A stretch of 64,000 nucleotides of DNA from Rehmannia glutinosa (Eukaryota; Streptophyta; Magnoliopsida; Lamiales; Orobanchaceae). The stretch lies in contig CM071931.1 in assembly GCA_016081115.2 (NCBI GenBank), forward strand, positions 27,690,317 through 27,754,316, written 5' to 3'. A program made the translations under genes and the position numbers. The notes under the pieces were generated by a model. The model was not told the DNA's origin, did not search any database, and worked only from the letters and a program-made list of their open reading frames with translations. Positions 11,850-22,419 of the stretch are shown here, piece by piece (position 1 is the first letter of the stretch; each line of letters starts with the position of its first letter).

Positions 11850-11994
11850 CATGAACGTCGCCGACGAGACTACCGCCGCCACTGTTGTCGCCGATGCCAC
11901 CGCCGAAACCGCCACTGCTCCCTCCTCCTCCGCTGCTCAACGAGTTAGGGTTTTTCTCCCCATTTTTAGTAGTTTTGTTGAATGTGGAATCTAG
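11850..11994 (+). other. GC-rich open segment, possible degraded exon
   Basis: A locally GC- and Ala/Thr-rich open stretch (MNVADETTAATVVADATAE... at 11850 onward) stands out from the AT-rich surroundings. It is followed by TTAGGGTTTTT, common in plant 5' regions. No family recognised, no downstream exon found. It may be a gene fragment or chance composition. Confidence 0.2.
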
Positions 11995-12149
11995 TGCAAG
12001 AGTATTGGGTATTTATTGAAAACATTTTTTAAGAAGTATTTATGTTAGAGTTTTTGAATTTACTTGATAATGAGGCATGAAATCGTGTTTGTCAAAGTTG
12101 GCATTTCGAGTTTGTGTTTATGGAATGGGTGTCGAAAATCGGGTTGCAA

Positions 12150-12640
12150 AGTTCATATTGACACGATATGATGTAGAAGACGAAGTGACACGATATGTCA
12201 CGATATCGTGCATATTGTGGCACGATTATGGTTTATAACATACCACATTATAAACCTATATCGTGCCATAACGTACCACTATATGCACAATATGTGGCAC
12301 ACATTATAAACCTATATTGTGCATATAATGCACGTTATAGATTTATAATGTGACACGTTATAATATCATGCATAATGGTAGGGTATTTTAATAATGTTGC
12401 ACATTATAGTGGCACGATATACGTATATATGATGTGCCACTATATACACGATATAGATTATAACGTGCCATAATATAAACATATATCATGCATATATCGA
12501 CACATTATAGATTTGTAATGTGACATGTTAATCGTGCATATAATGGCATGATATGTTTATAACGTTGCACATTATAGTGGCACTATAACTTGCCACTATA
12601 TGTACGATATAGGGTTATAATGTGACTTGTCTTGAATGTC
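12150..12640. repeat. Degenerate hairpin-rich repeat block
   Basis: Variants of GTGGCACGATAT, ATTATAGTGGCAC, CCACTATATGCACAATAT and TTTATAATGTGACACG recur on both strands at irregular spacing. The block is full of short inverted repeats such as CACGATATCGTG. No open frame. It is unlike an ordinary head-to-tail satellite. Confidence 0.6.
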
Positions 12641-13514
12641 TTGGTTTCGAGTGTGGGGGAAGACATGTAATCCACATCCAAATTTGGAAGTCCATGAATG
12701 TGACGTGGATGAAAAGCCCACGAGATAGCCCCAACCATTATAACTCTCCTACAGTCGTTGATTTAAGTATTGAAGAGGCTCCCCTGGAACACTCCTAGTG
12801 CCCTTCTAATCATGTATGTGTGTTACAGGCTAATTTTCACTCAGAGATTATACCTTGACTTTGGAAACTCAACTCCATTGTTGAACTGTGGACTTGAACT
12901 TTCAAACTCAACTACCTTGACTTGGAGTGATCTGCATTTTTTAGCAGAATAACTCCTAAGCATTGGATGGGTCTTCAAAGTCTCGTGAAGTACATAAAGG
13001 TCCTCTGAGTAGTAAGCTCATAGCGAGGGAACAAACCTGCTGTAAGAACAAATGATCAGAATTGACCCAGTTTGTCCCGTGAAAAGCCTTCTAATGCTTA
13101 ATTTAGCAATGGTTCTTAATATAGTCCAAATCACGTAATTAATAAATTAATTGTAATTACTTACGAATGAATGGAGAGAAACTATTTATACTCGGAATTT
13201 TAGACCTCATTGACCTTGTTTAATAGACTGGATAGGTAAATGTTACAAATGTAGATGATTGATGATTATGTCAGAGATGACTGCGACAAATTTTTTGTCG
13301 ATGAGTTAATATAGAAGGAATAACTATTTTTTTAAACAATGTAACACGATTGCAAACTATTCATCATATTTCAATTAATTGCGACCGTTTGGCACTATCA
13401 ATAAAGTAATTAAAAAGAAATGGAATCGGTGAGATAATTTAATAAATCTAGGAAAATGATTGAAAGAAAATCGGGCACTATAGTTTTCAATTTCTAATAA
13501 GAAATTGGTAATCG
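12641..13514. other. Intergenic, no recognised feature
   Basis: About 0.9 kb of mixed composition. A short open frame at 12770-12952 has no recognisable motif. Nothing here can be assigned. Confidence 0.4.
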
Positions 13515-13528
13515 ATAAATCTAGGGAA

Positions 13529-13664
13529 CCACGGGCTTTTAGCTCAAGTGGTATCGCTCACCCTCTGTAAGGATGTTGACCAGGGTTCGAACCCTGTATC
13601 TTTCAATTTCTTTGAAATTTATCTCTTCCTTCCAACCACTACACCCAACTTAATTAAAAAATCA
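13529..13664 (+). mobile_element. tRNA-derived SINE with 14-bp target site duplication
   Basis: A polymerase III A box (TAGCTCAAGTGG, 13540-13551) and B box (GGTTCGAACC, 13584-13593) lie in tRNA-like spacing, followed by a non-tRNA tail. The 14-mer ATAAATCTAGGGAA flanks the element exactly at 13515-13528 and 13665-13678. This is the signature of L1-mediated SINE insertion. The family name is not known to me. Confidence 0.8.
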
Positions 13665-13807
13665 ATAAATCTAGGGAAATTGAACTATTTTGACTCATCA
13701 ACATGCATTCTTAGTAAGCTATCTTAAATACGTTACTCATCATGTATTTCATATTATTTCATTAGCATGCATAGTTTATACTTATTGAACTTTAGCTCAC
13801 ATGGTTC

Positions 13808-13909
13808 ATGTATTGTAGGTGAGTCTAATGATGCTTGATCTCAGAGGCCTACTGGCCAATGTATTATAGGTGAGTCTAATAATACTTGATCTTTTAGGCC
13901 TACTGGCCA
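13808..13909. repeat. 51-bp tandem duplication
   Basis: Two adjacent copies of a 51-bp unit start ATGTATTGTAGGTGAGTCTA and ATGTATTATAGGTGAGTCTA and both end in GGCCTACTGGCCA. The surrounding 13680-14360 has LTR-like composition but no firm identity. Confidence 0.65.
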
Positions 13910-14367
13910 GGCTGTTCGAGCTCATACAAGTTACTGAAGATAATATATATGGGCGACATACATGTTGGGCTATGCTTTTGGGCTCACTTTGTTGGGATTT
14001 ACACGTCAAACGTGTTTCTTCCTTTGCAAAATTGTCATTTGATTTAATTTGCCTTTCATGTTTTACAGAAAGGTTGTATTTTATTTGGTTGAGGAATTTT
14101 TATCTAGATATACTAGAGTAGTTTTTGATTGATCTTGTTACCTAAGTGATATACTTGTCATATTATTAATATATATTTTGATTTCATATTTTATAGGTCT
14201 CCTCATGGATGACTATAAAAGAAGGATGGACGAGCTCATAAAAATATCAGAAATACAGAAGAGCTAGAGTTGATCAAGTTTAGACTCCATCAAGCAAAAA
14301 GAAGTCTCGTAGGAACTAGATGTGATTCCATATGTCGTGTATTAGAGCGATCACATTTACTATCGAT

Positions 14368-15911
14368 CACTACAATATAAATGATATTAGGTAACATAAA
14401 ATTGTATCACTTTTTACATGAATTAAGCACATTATGTAACAAATGTTTGTAAAACTTTTACATTATAATATTTATGTAACACTTTTGTAGCACTTTATAA
14501 ATATGTAACAATACTTATTTGTAACAGTTTCAAATAAGTAAAATATTTTAAGTATCACTTTTTTTAAATATTATTTTGGTAATACAAATAGGTATCACTT
14601 TGATTAAATAATATTCCAGGTAACACTATAGTTAATTAAGTGTAACACTTTTTTTTTATATATTTTGGTAACACAAAATTGCGTCGCTTTAATTAAATAG
14701 TACAAATGATTTATTTAGTTAATTGATATCTCAGAATTACGTAAGGACAAAAGAAATAGCTTTTTTCTTATTTTTTATTTTTAATGTTTTAGTAATATTA
14801 ATCTATAAATATTAATAAATGCCAATTTTCATAGATTTTTACCTTTTATTTTGCCTCTTATGTACAAAATTTTAGTTAGTTTACTTGTAGCATTAACATA
14901 ATTTCAGATTTCATAAATAAAATATATTGATTTTTTATTTATTAATTTTTAACTTATTGCTATTAATTCTGTTATATGGAGTATTATATAAGTGATACAT
15001 AATCAATTGCTAAATGTTTATATGACATTACAAGAAACCTATAGAATATCCATACATTTTATCGATGGAAAACATTCGTACGTATTTCTGAAGGTTTTTT
15101 TATTTTTATTTTTTAGCTTTTTTAAAAAAGATTTACTAATGTAATTAATTCCGTCATAATATCCATGAAAAAATCCCTATGTGAATTTATTATTCTTATT
15201 TAATAATTTTAACTTTACAAACGGTAACTAATTTCGTCGGCAACCTTATTTTTTTTAACAAAATTACCATCGAAAATTGATGTTGTCGGCAATTACTTAT
15301 GGATTTTTTCCGTCGGTAAATTATTTTTTTATTTCTATACTTCGTTTTATTTCTACCAATGGAAAATCAATTCGTTGATAAATTTATTTGATATTTTTAT
15401 ATATTATTTTTATTATATTCTTTAATACATAATTTAATTTCTAATATATAATATAATTTCTAATATATAATATATGATATAAATTTATATTTATAGTGTA
15501 TAATATAATTGTAATACAAATAATATATAATATAATTTTTAATATATATAAGCATATATATATATATGTATGTATGTATGTATATATAAAAATCAAAGCA
15601 AAATATGAAATAAGAATCAACTTAGCCCAGTGGCAAATTGCCATTTCCAAACAGCATAGGTCTTGGGTAGACACACTTGTAACATTTTACAGTTATTTTT
15701 CTTAAAGTGTTACAATAGATGAATACTTAATATAACACTTAGAAAAAGTGTCACTAAAGGTATTAAAAGCGATACCGTAGACTATAGGTAGCATGGGCAC
15801 TGCAAGTGCATCACCATAAAAAGTGTTACATATTGTCTATAATAACATTTTATGGCTATTTTGTAATATTTTTTGGGTGTTACCTTATGTCACTTATGTT
15901 GTATTGTAGTA
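14368..15911. mobile_element. Non-autonomous CACTA-type element, copy 1 (diverged)
   Basis: It begins CACTACAATATAAATGATAT and its far end reads, reversed, as a TIR with a 5-bp extra piece and a changed last base. Subterminal repeats of the type GTAACACTTTTT/AAGTGTTACA recur at both ends. Internal TTCCGTCGGTAA-like blocks and a degraded tRNA-like segment (about 15615-15680, A box TAGCCCAGTGG) match copy 2 at 46703-48195. No transposase frame. The 3-bp flanks do not match. Confidence 0.7.
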
Positions 15912-17479
15912 TATGTCATAGTGCTTTAATATTTCAGAATAAACAGGTACTTATGTTATCGAGACATGGAGATAAAGACATAACAAATCATTATTCCATT
16001 GATAAAATTGCAATTCTAAAAAAATTCATCAGAAGCACTGATACAGATCTCCACAGCAGAACTCCAGATTAAAGATAGACTGAAGCTGAATTTCTGCTCT
16101 CTGCCAATTATAGTACTTTTCTTGCAGTGAAATGATAATCAGACCACCGTAGTAGCCTACTTAAATATGACTTCAATTAGTTGCAATAATTATAACTCGG
16201 GACCTAATCCTTCATAATCTGCTAATCCATAAGGTTCAAAAAACTCAGAGAAAAACCCCTTCTTTCTTCTTGGATTAAAACCGATGTCTTTGCAGAGCTG
16301 ATCGTTGTACCAAATGTGAACACTACCAATACAAGATCTTCTGAACTTACCATTGCCTGAGTATTTCTTCATGTACTTTTCCCAAGTCTTAATGTCCTTC
16401 TCCATTTCTTTAATACTTGGCAACTGGAAGGCCTCATCTAGAAATAATGCTAGCCATTTGCACCTCATTTCGAATGTATAAAGATTCGAAAGTGACTCCG
16501 AGTAACCTATGACTGCTACTTGTGGAATTCGTGGATGGATCATTTGTCTGCAATGGCAAAAAAACGTCACTTCAACATGGCATAGGCGTTCAAACGGAAG
16601 GATATATAGTAAAATCTCGATACATAACTTAAACGTAAAACCAATGGGGTGTTGTTAGTGTTGTTGGATATTGGAAGATAACAAACATATTCTGTTTAGT
16701 GTTGTTGCGGCCTACGGAGTGTTTCCAAACTCTAAAAAAAAAGTTAATTCTCAGCTCCTAGGCGGGAAAATAAACTGTTTTTTCTACGTAAAAGCTGAGA
16801 ATCACTTGTTTTAAGAGTTTGCACACACTCCCTTAGTTTATATATACATTACCTGTAGAGAGGAATTACAGAGGTTGGAGATCCTGCTATCCAGTTCTGA
16901 AAGGTTGGACTTGCAAAGATATTCTTGAGCTTCTCGTCGCCTTTATATCCAGTGGCCAAGATGACGATATCGGCCTTCAAGGGATTATCTTCTCCATCAA
17001 GGATCAAACCTTCTTTGCAGAAACTAAACTGCTGTGATTTCCTAAAAACAATGCTTCCATCTTCCACTTTATCAAAGAAGTTTTCAGGGAGAAAGAATAT
17101 CTGACAAGAAGAGGCTTCTTGAACAAAGCTTTCTTTCGAATCAAATCGTACTTTTTCAACGGAAGTTTCCATCTAAGATAGCTTTCCACGAACTTAGACA
17201 TCGCCCACCGCTAGGAAAAAAATAGACGAATAAGTTCACTATTGATCTCAACACTAAACACAAAACAGAGAATGCATGTTAATTTCAAGTAGAAGAAGAA
17301 TACCAAAGGAGAAAGCATTGTTGCCACGACACTAGAAAAGAAGCCTTCACCAGGCTTATGAACTAAAAGCTCAGAAAAGCGGCTGAAGCACAAAAAACCG
17401 AAACCGACACCCCATGGATGTGGATCAGGAAGCATCCAATGAACGGTTCTTTGAATCACTGTGCAAGGGTTATCATTCC

Positions 17480-18480
17480 CTGATAAACGAGTAAATACAT
17501 AAGAGCGTATATGAATACTTTTCCAAAATACCTGAATAAAGTCCACAAGACATTGTTTGCTACGGGTGTGTTTGCAAACACACTTAGAAAAAGTGAATAT
17601 GAACTTCTGCTTCTGCTTCTATGTATAATTTAATTATAATCTAAAAACAAGAGAGGGTGCTTTAGGGTATAATTGGTTGTCAATTGTTTTTGGCAAATTT
17701 TCCCACAAAAACAATTTTTAAACCCAAAATGCTATATCCTGTGATTTTTTTACTCATTCTTGCTTTTCCAATTATAATCATATGGTATTATTTTACTAAA
17801 AAAATCACTATTAACTATCATCATTACACAATCATATCACAAATACACTATTCACTCTCTTTTATTTTTCAAATCATCAATCTCATCCAATCACTATTTT
17901 ATTAAATAAGCAGCACATCAACTATCACCATCACATTATAATATTCTCCAATCATATTTTGAAAAATTATTCACAATTTTCTTTCCAAAAATAGAATGTA
18001 GTGGAAGGAAAAGCCAATCAATCACACACTTAGGCCTTGTATGGTTATGTTTCCATGTACTATTTCTAGTTTCTAGTGTTGGAAAATGAATTTTCAGAAT
18101 TTATTGGTTTTCGTGTGAAAACTGGAATTATGTTTGGATAAGTGAATGAGAATGAGTTTTATGTAGGTTTGGAAATGAGATTATGTTTGGTTAAGTAGTT
18201 TTGAAATAGTATTTTATGTATATAATAATTTGAAAAATTGATAGTGATTGAATATTTTAATTGAATATATAATATTATATTTTATATAAGATTGTAGTCC
18301 ATGGGACCAATTAGATATATCTATTTTTAATGGTTGTGATTTTAGAACTAAAAATTGATAAATATTGGTAATTAGAGAAAGTCCCACAAATTAGTCATCC
18401 TAAAAATAAAATTCAGTGATTGATAACATTATGATCACACAATCTGCAAATCTCAATCAAATTAACGTGAACAAATCTTG
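17480..18480. other. Intron 2 of the second FMO copy, AT-rich insertion-like DNA
   Basis: This is most of the intron between exons 3 and 2 and is about 0.8 kb longer than in copy 1. It contains AT-rich repeat-like DNA, including GGGTATAATTGGTTGTCAAT near 17667 and TTGTATGGTTATGTTTCC near 18036, both of the kind seen at MITE edges. No gene and no firm element boundary. Confidence 0.35.
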
Positions 18481-20520
18481 AGGTGATGTTTTATTCTTCA
18501 AAAGTGGAAAGTGGAAATGATTCATTTCTTTTTCAAATTTTAGAAAATGTTGCAAACAATTTGCCATGAATAGTTGGAAATTGGAAATGTTTGCTTAAAA
18601 CGAAGATGTAATTTGTTGCCTTAGATTTCGTAGTATTTTATATACCATTAACTATTTTGAAATATGTAAAAATTACTTTTAAGCAACTGGTTCAATCAAA
18701 AACTCTTTACTAACTTAATCAACTCACAACTTCTATTTTGCAAACACAAGTTAACTACATAATCCTCAAATATACACTTTTTCACTTAACTACTACGATA
18801 AATCTCTTCTTTTAAAAGCAAAAGTTTTTGCAATATACTCCCCTCCCTATGGGATGAAAATTGTATACCTATGAAGCATAGGCTAATATTTTCTATGGTT
18901 ACAACCTATATGTGTAGGAGAACAAATCTTACATTCGCGTTTGCACATTCAAATGCAATGTCGATTGCTGATTTGAATATGAACCTATAACTGCAATTTT
19001 TTTCCCTTTAATCAACTGTGCAGCACTTGCATTGTCCATGGCAGCATAATCCATAGAATGCAAAACTTTTCCTGAAAAAACATCGGAGAGAGAGTCCCGG
19101 AAGAGTCCGGTGATGTCTGAAAACCAATGAATCTTCCAATACACAGAACAAAAATTCAGCTTACATATTCCTGTCAACAAAAAGTGTTCCTGATCACATA
19201 CACAGCAAGACTTTTTAAAGTCGATTTCCCAAATCTTCCATGCCCTTTCAACTTTTCAATTATTATTTTGTAAATTGTGGACACGGGGATTTTTTGTAAA
19301 CTTTCCAATTTTTTGAAGACCAAATGACTGAATATTGAGAGTTTTTTAAAAAATAAGAATTTTTCTTGATAAGTTTATTTTTTAGAGTTTTTAATCGGTG
19401 AAATTATATTTGAGGTGATGTTTTATGTGAAAAGTGGAAAGTGGAAATGATGATTTCACCATTATTGTCAAACCTTCCACTTCCAGTACTAAAATTCCAA
19501 TTTAAACAAACAAGGAATAATTACAAAGATTACCCCTGAGGTTTGATTTTTACAAAAAAAATTATTTTTAAAAATTTCAAAAAAAAACTCTTTACTAACT
19601 TAATTTTGTGCTCAATTCTATTTTGCAAACATTTTTACAAATGTCAAGGGGCTGTTTGATATGTTTTAAAAATAAATCTCTTTTTTAAAAGCAAAAGTTT
19701 TTGCGAAAACTTCCCTATGGGATGAAAATTATCCCTATCTTCAATATTTTCTATGGTTACAACCTATTGAAGAAAGAACAAATCTTACCATTAAAATTCA
19801 AATGCAATGTGATGATCCTGATTTGGCTGAACCTATAACTGCAATTTTTTCCCTTTAATCAACTGTGCAGCACTTGCATTGTCCATGGCACATAATCCAA
19901 CAAAACTTTTCCTGAAAATACAATCTGTTCCCGGAAGAACTTAAATGTCTGCCAAACCACTGAATCTTCCAATACAGAACAACAAATTCAGCTACATATT
20001 CCTGTCAACAATAATAGTGTTCCTGATCACATACACAGCAAGACTTTTTAAAATCGATTTCCCAAATCTTCCATGCCCTTTCAACTTTTCAATTACTTGA
20101 AATGTGGACATCATCTTTTGTGTCAAAACTTTCCAATTTTTTGAAGACCAAATGACTGAATATTGAGAGTTTTTCTGAAAATTACGATAGTTTTTCTTCG
20201 CTTTTTTATTTTTTTTTTAATTGTGATTTCTGCAGCACCATTATTGTCACCTCCACTTCCAGTACTAAAATTCCAATTTAACTGGAATAATTACAAAGAT
20301 TACCCCTGAGGTTTGAATTTTTTACAGAAAAACCCAATATGTTTAAAAATTACAAAAAAAAAACCTTTAGAAGTTCGATTTTGTGCTAATTGTAAGGGTG
20401 GCAATATTTTTACAAATGTAAGGGGCTGTTTGATATGTTTTAAAAAACCAATGTTTTTTTTTTGTAATTAACCAAAACTTCAGGGTAGTTTTTGCAATTA
20501 TCCCTATCTTCAATTAATTT
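18480..20520. repeat. Interleaved mosaic duplication around exon 2 / intron 1 of the second FMO copy
   Basis: Exon 2 and its flanks occur twice: 18900-19390 and 19745-20200 (second exon-2-like segment 19789-20001). The second copy also contains, in the same order, blocks found at 20529-20760: ATTGAAGAA, GATGATCCTG, ACAATCTGTTCC, AGAACTTAAATG and ATCATCTTTTGTGTCAA, the last being the end of exon 1. The stretch 19560-19760 likewise alternates between blocks of 18690-18890 and 20340-20530. A real duplication would not mix non-homologous partners this way. Confidence 0.8.
20284..20504. mobile_element. MITE-like element in intron 1 of the second FMO copy
   Basis: The left end GGAATAATTACAAAGATTAC and the reversed right end GGGATAATTGCAAAAACTAC are inverted repeats of the same family as 8441-8709 and 10345-10520. 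A mosaic version lies at about 19513-19735. Confidence 0.5.
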
Positions 20521-21744
20521 TGCTCTACACTATTGAAGAAACAACACAGAACCCAGTAAAACTCAGAGAAATTGATGATCCTGCAGACATATGAGAATTA
20601 ACAAGAACCTTATATCCAACATACAACATACAATCTGTTCCAAGAACTTAAATGCCACTCCAATGAAAATCATAACAGAGCAAGAAAAACATATAACTTT
20701 TTAATTTTTTTTTATATTTTTTACCTTTATGGAATCATCTTTTGTGTCAACAACTTTCAAGCTCCACTTTCCTTTGGACCCAAAAGCTTTTCCAGCTCCA
20801 CCCCACATCTCCCAAGACTGCATCTCTTCAAGAGACTGTCCCACATATTCTATGCTGAGTTAGGGTGACTTTTGGAATTGAACTTTATGTAATTTAACAG
20901 CTCAAATTTTTCAGCATAAGACTGGAGATATTCAAGAGTTGGGTATTTCTAGGAAAAATATCTTCAACAGAGGAGGACCATGGAAAATCAGAAAATTGGA
21001 AAAATTCTTTTGCATTTTGGAGTCTAGTGGTCTCAATGGTTTTATTCCAGAGTCCACCAACTTGATCTTGTGCCTCGAATACAATTGGATTGAAGCCTTT
21101 AGATGCTGTGTATTTACAGGCAAGAAGACCACTTAGTCCAGCTCCAACAATGGCAACCCTTTTCTCCATGGTTCAAAAATAATTTTTGAGTTATTGGAGA
21201 AGTTTGAACTGAATTCCTGATTATAATCTTGGAATTTGCTTTCAAAAAAAAAAAAAAAACCTAATGTATTTGTTACAATGGAAGAATAAAACAAAAACTA
21301 TTAGTGAAGTTGTGGTTAGTGGTTACCATTACCAATGCATGTCAAGTGATATAACATTTTTTTTGTTAGGCACCAGCACCATCATGGGCCCTCCTACTCT
21401 GTCCTGCCTTGTCCTCGAGGTAAATTAGCGGATGTGCCTCATTGGCTTTAGCCTTTAGGTTACCAATTACCAAATATCTCAATGTGCACAATTGGCCAAA
21501 TCCTAATTGAACTGTTCCCAAGTTCTACACAAATCGAACCTCATACTGTCATTGCCAGCCACGAAACCTTGGATTCATCAACTGATGTGCTCGAAGGGCA
21601 AGTGAAAAAATATCTTATCTCATCATACAAATGATTTTCTTTTAAACATTATATGGTACTAAAATTTGTTTATTGTATTACAAATTACAATTATGTAACA
21701 TATACAGTGACAATAAAAATCAAATTAATAATAAATTTTAGTGG

Positions 21745-22312
21745 AAATGGTACCAAATAGCCATTTCCAAAATGTAAAGATGAAAAATAGTTATCTTTTG
21801 TAGACACATCTTTTTTATCCATTTTGGGGTGTAAAATGACATTATACCATTCTAGCATGTTTGTTTGATATTTGGATTATTCCTCTCTCTCTCTCTCTTT
21901 CACTTATCTCTACGTATCCTCTTATTTTTTCTTTCAAGCTTTTTTAAAAAATTGAATCTGTATTTTTCAATTTTAAATATGCAATATGGGTGTTGAATTA
22001 TAGATATCTAAAAGAGGATTAATTTGATATATTATACATGCAAAACGGATTTAAAACGAAAAAATTATGTGAATTCAAAGTTTTTTGGAGAAAAACAAAA
22101 TATCTGAGTTATAATAAGTGAGAGAACTGGATGTCGAGTTACAGTATAGTGTCAAGTTACTCGATGCCGAGTCATATGGATGTGTGTTTTTGTGCAGTTA
22201 AATTGACTCAAGGGCAAATTAGATTTTTCACACCCCAAAATGACTAAAAAAGATGTATTTGAAAAAGATGGCTAAAAAATATCTTGGTTTAATGGGAATA
22301 GCTAAAAAAACC
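21745..22312. mobile_element. Foldback element upstream of the second FMO copy
   Basis: Long imperfect inverted arms: ACATCTTTTTTATCCATTTT with GGGGTGT on the left pairs with ACACCCCAAAATGACTAAAA on the right, and TAGCCATTTCC pairs with GGGAATAGCTA at the outer ends. The loop contains a CT run (about 21883-21900) and repeated TCGAGTTAC/TCGATGCCGAG motifs. No coding content. It lies about 580 bp upstream of the FMO copy 2 ATG. Confidence 0.6.
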
Positions 22313-22419
22313 TAAATTTTATTGTCATAAAATTGTCATTCTCTTCTCATCTTTAATACAATTCCTTTTTGTATGTTAAATTTTATATCACATTCGTGCT
22401 ATATGTATATTTAAAAAGA

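Larger units (their letters stand above)
16190..21169 (-). pseudogene. Second FMO gene copy, frameshifted
   Basis: Exons align with the intact gene at 21169-20725, 19170-18933, 17479-17304, 17210-16853 and 16547-16190, with GT-AG borders preserved. Exon 3 is the same length (176 nt) and intact. Breaks: a 1-nt deletion near 20932 and an 8-nt insertion near 20860 in exon 1; an in-frame TGA at 19158-19156 and a 2-nt insertion near 18985 that destroys the NADPH motif in exon 2; a 1-nt deletion near 17138 in exon 4. GAGLSG and the FMO signature FSGKVLHSMDY remain readable, and FATGY is LATGY. The C-terminus is shorter (ends GLGPEL) than in copy 1. As written it cannot encode an FMO, but the neighbouring mosaic makes the base-level sequence suspect, so an intact gene is not excluded. 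Confidence 0.85.

Noticed and set aside
15541..15595. Gene-like frame over TATATA/TATG repeats
   Set aside because: Microsatellite translation only.
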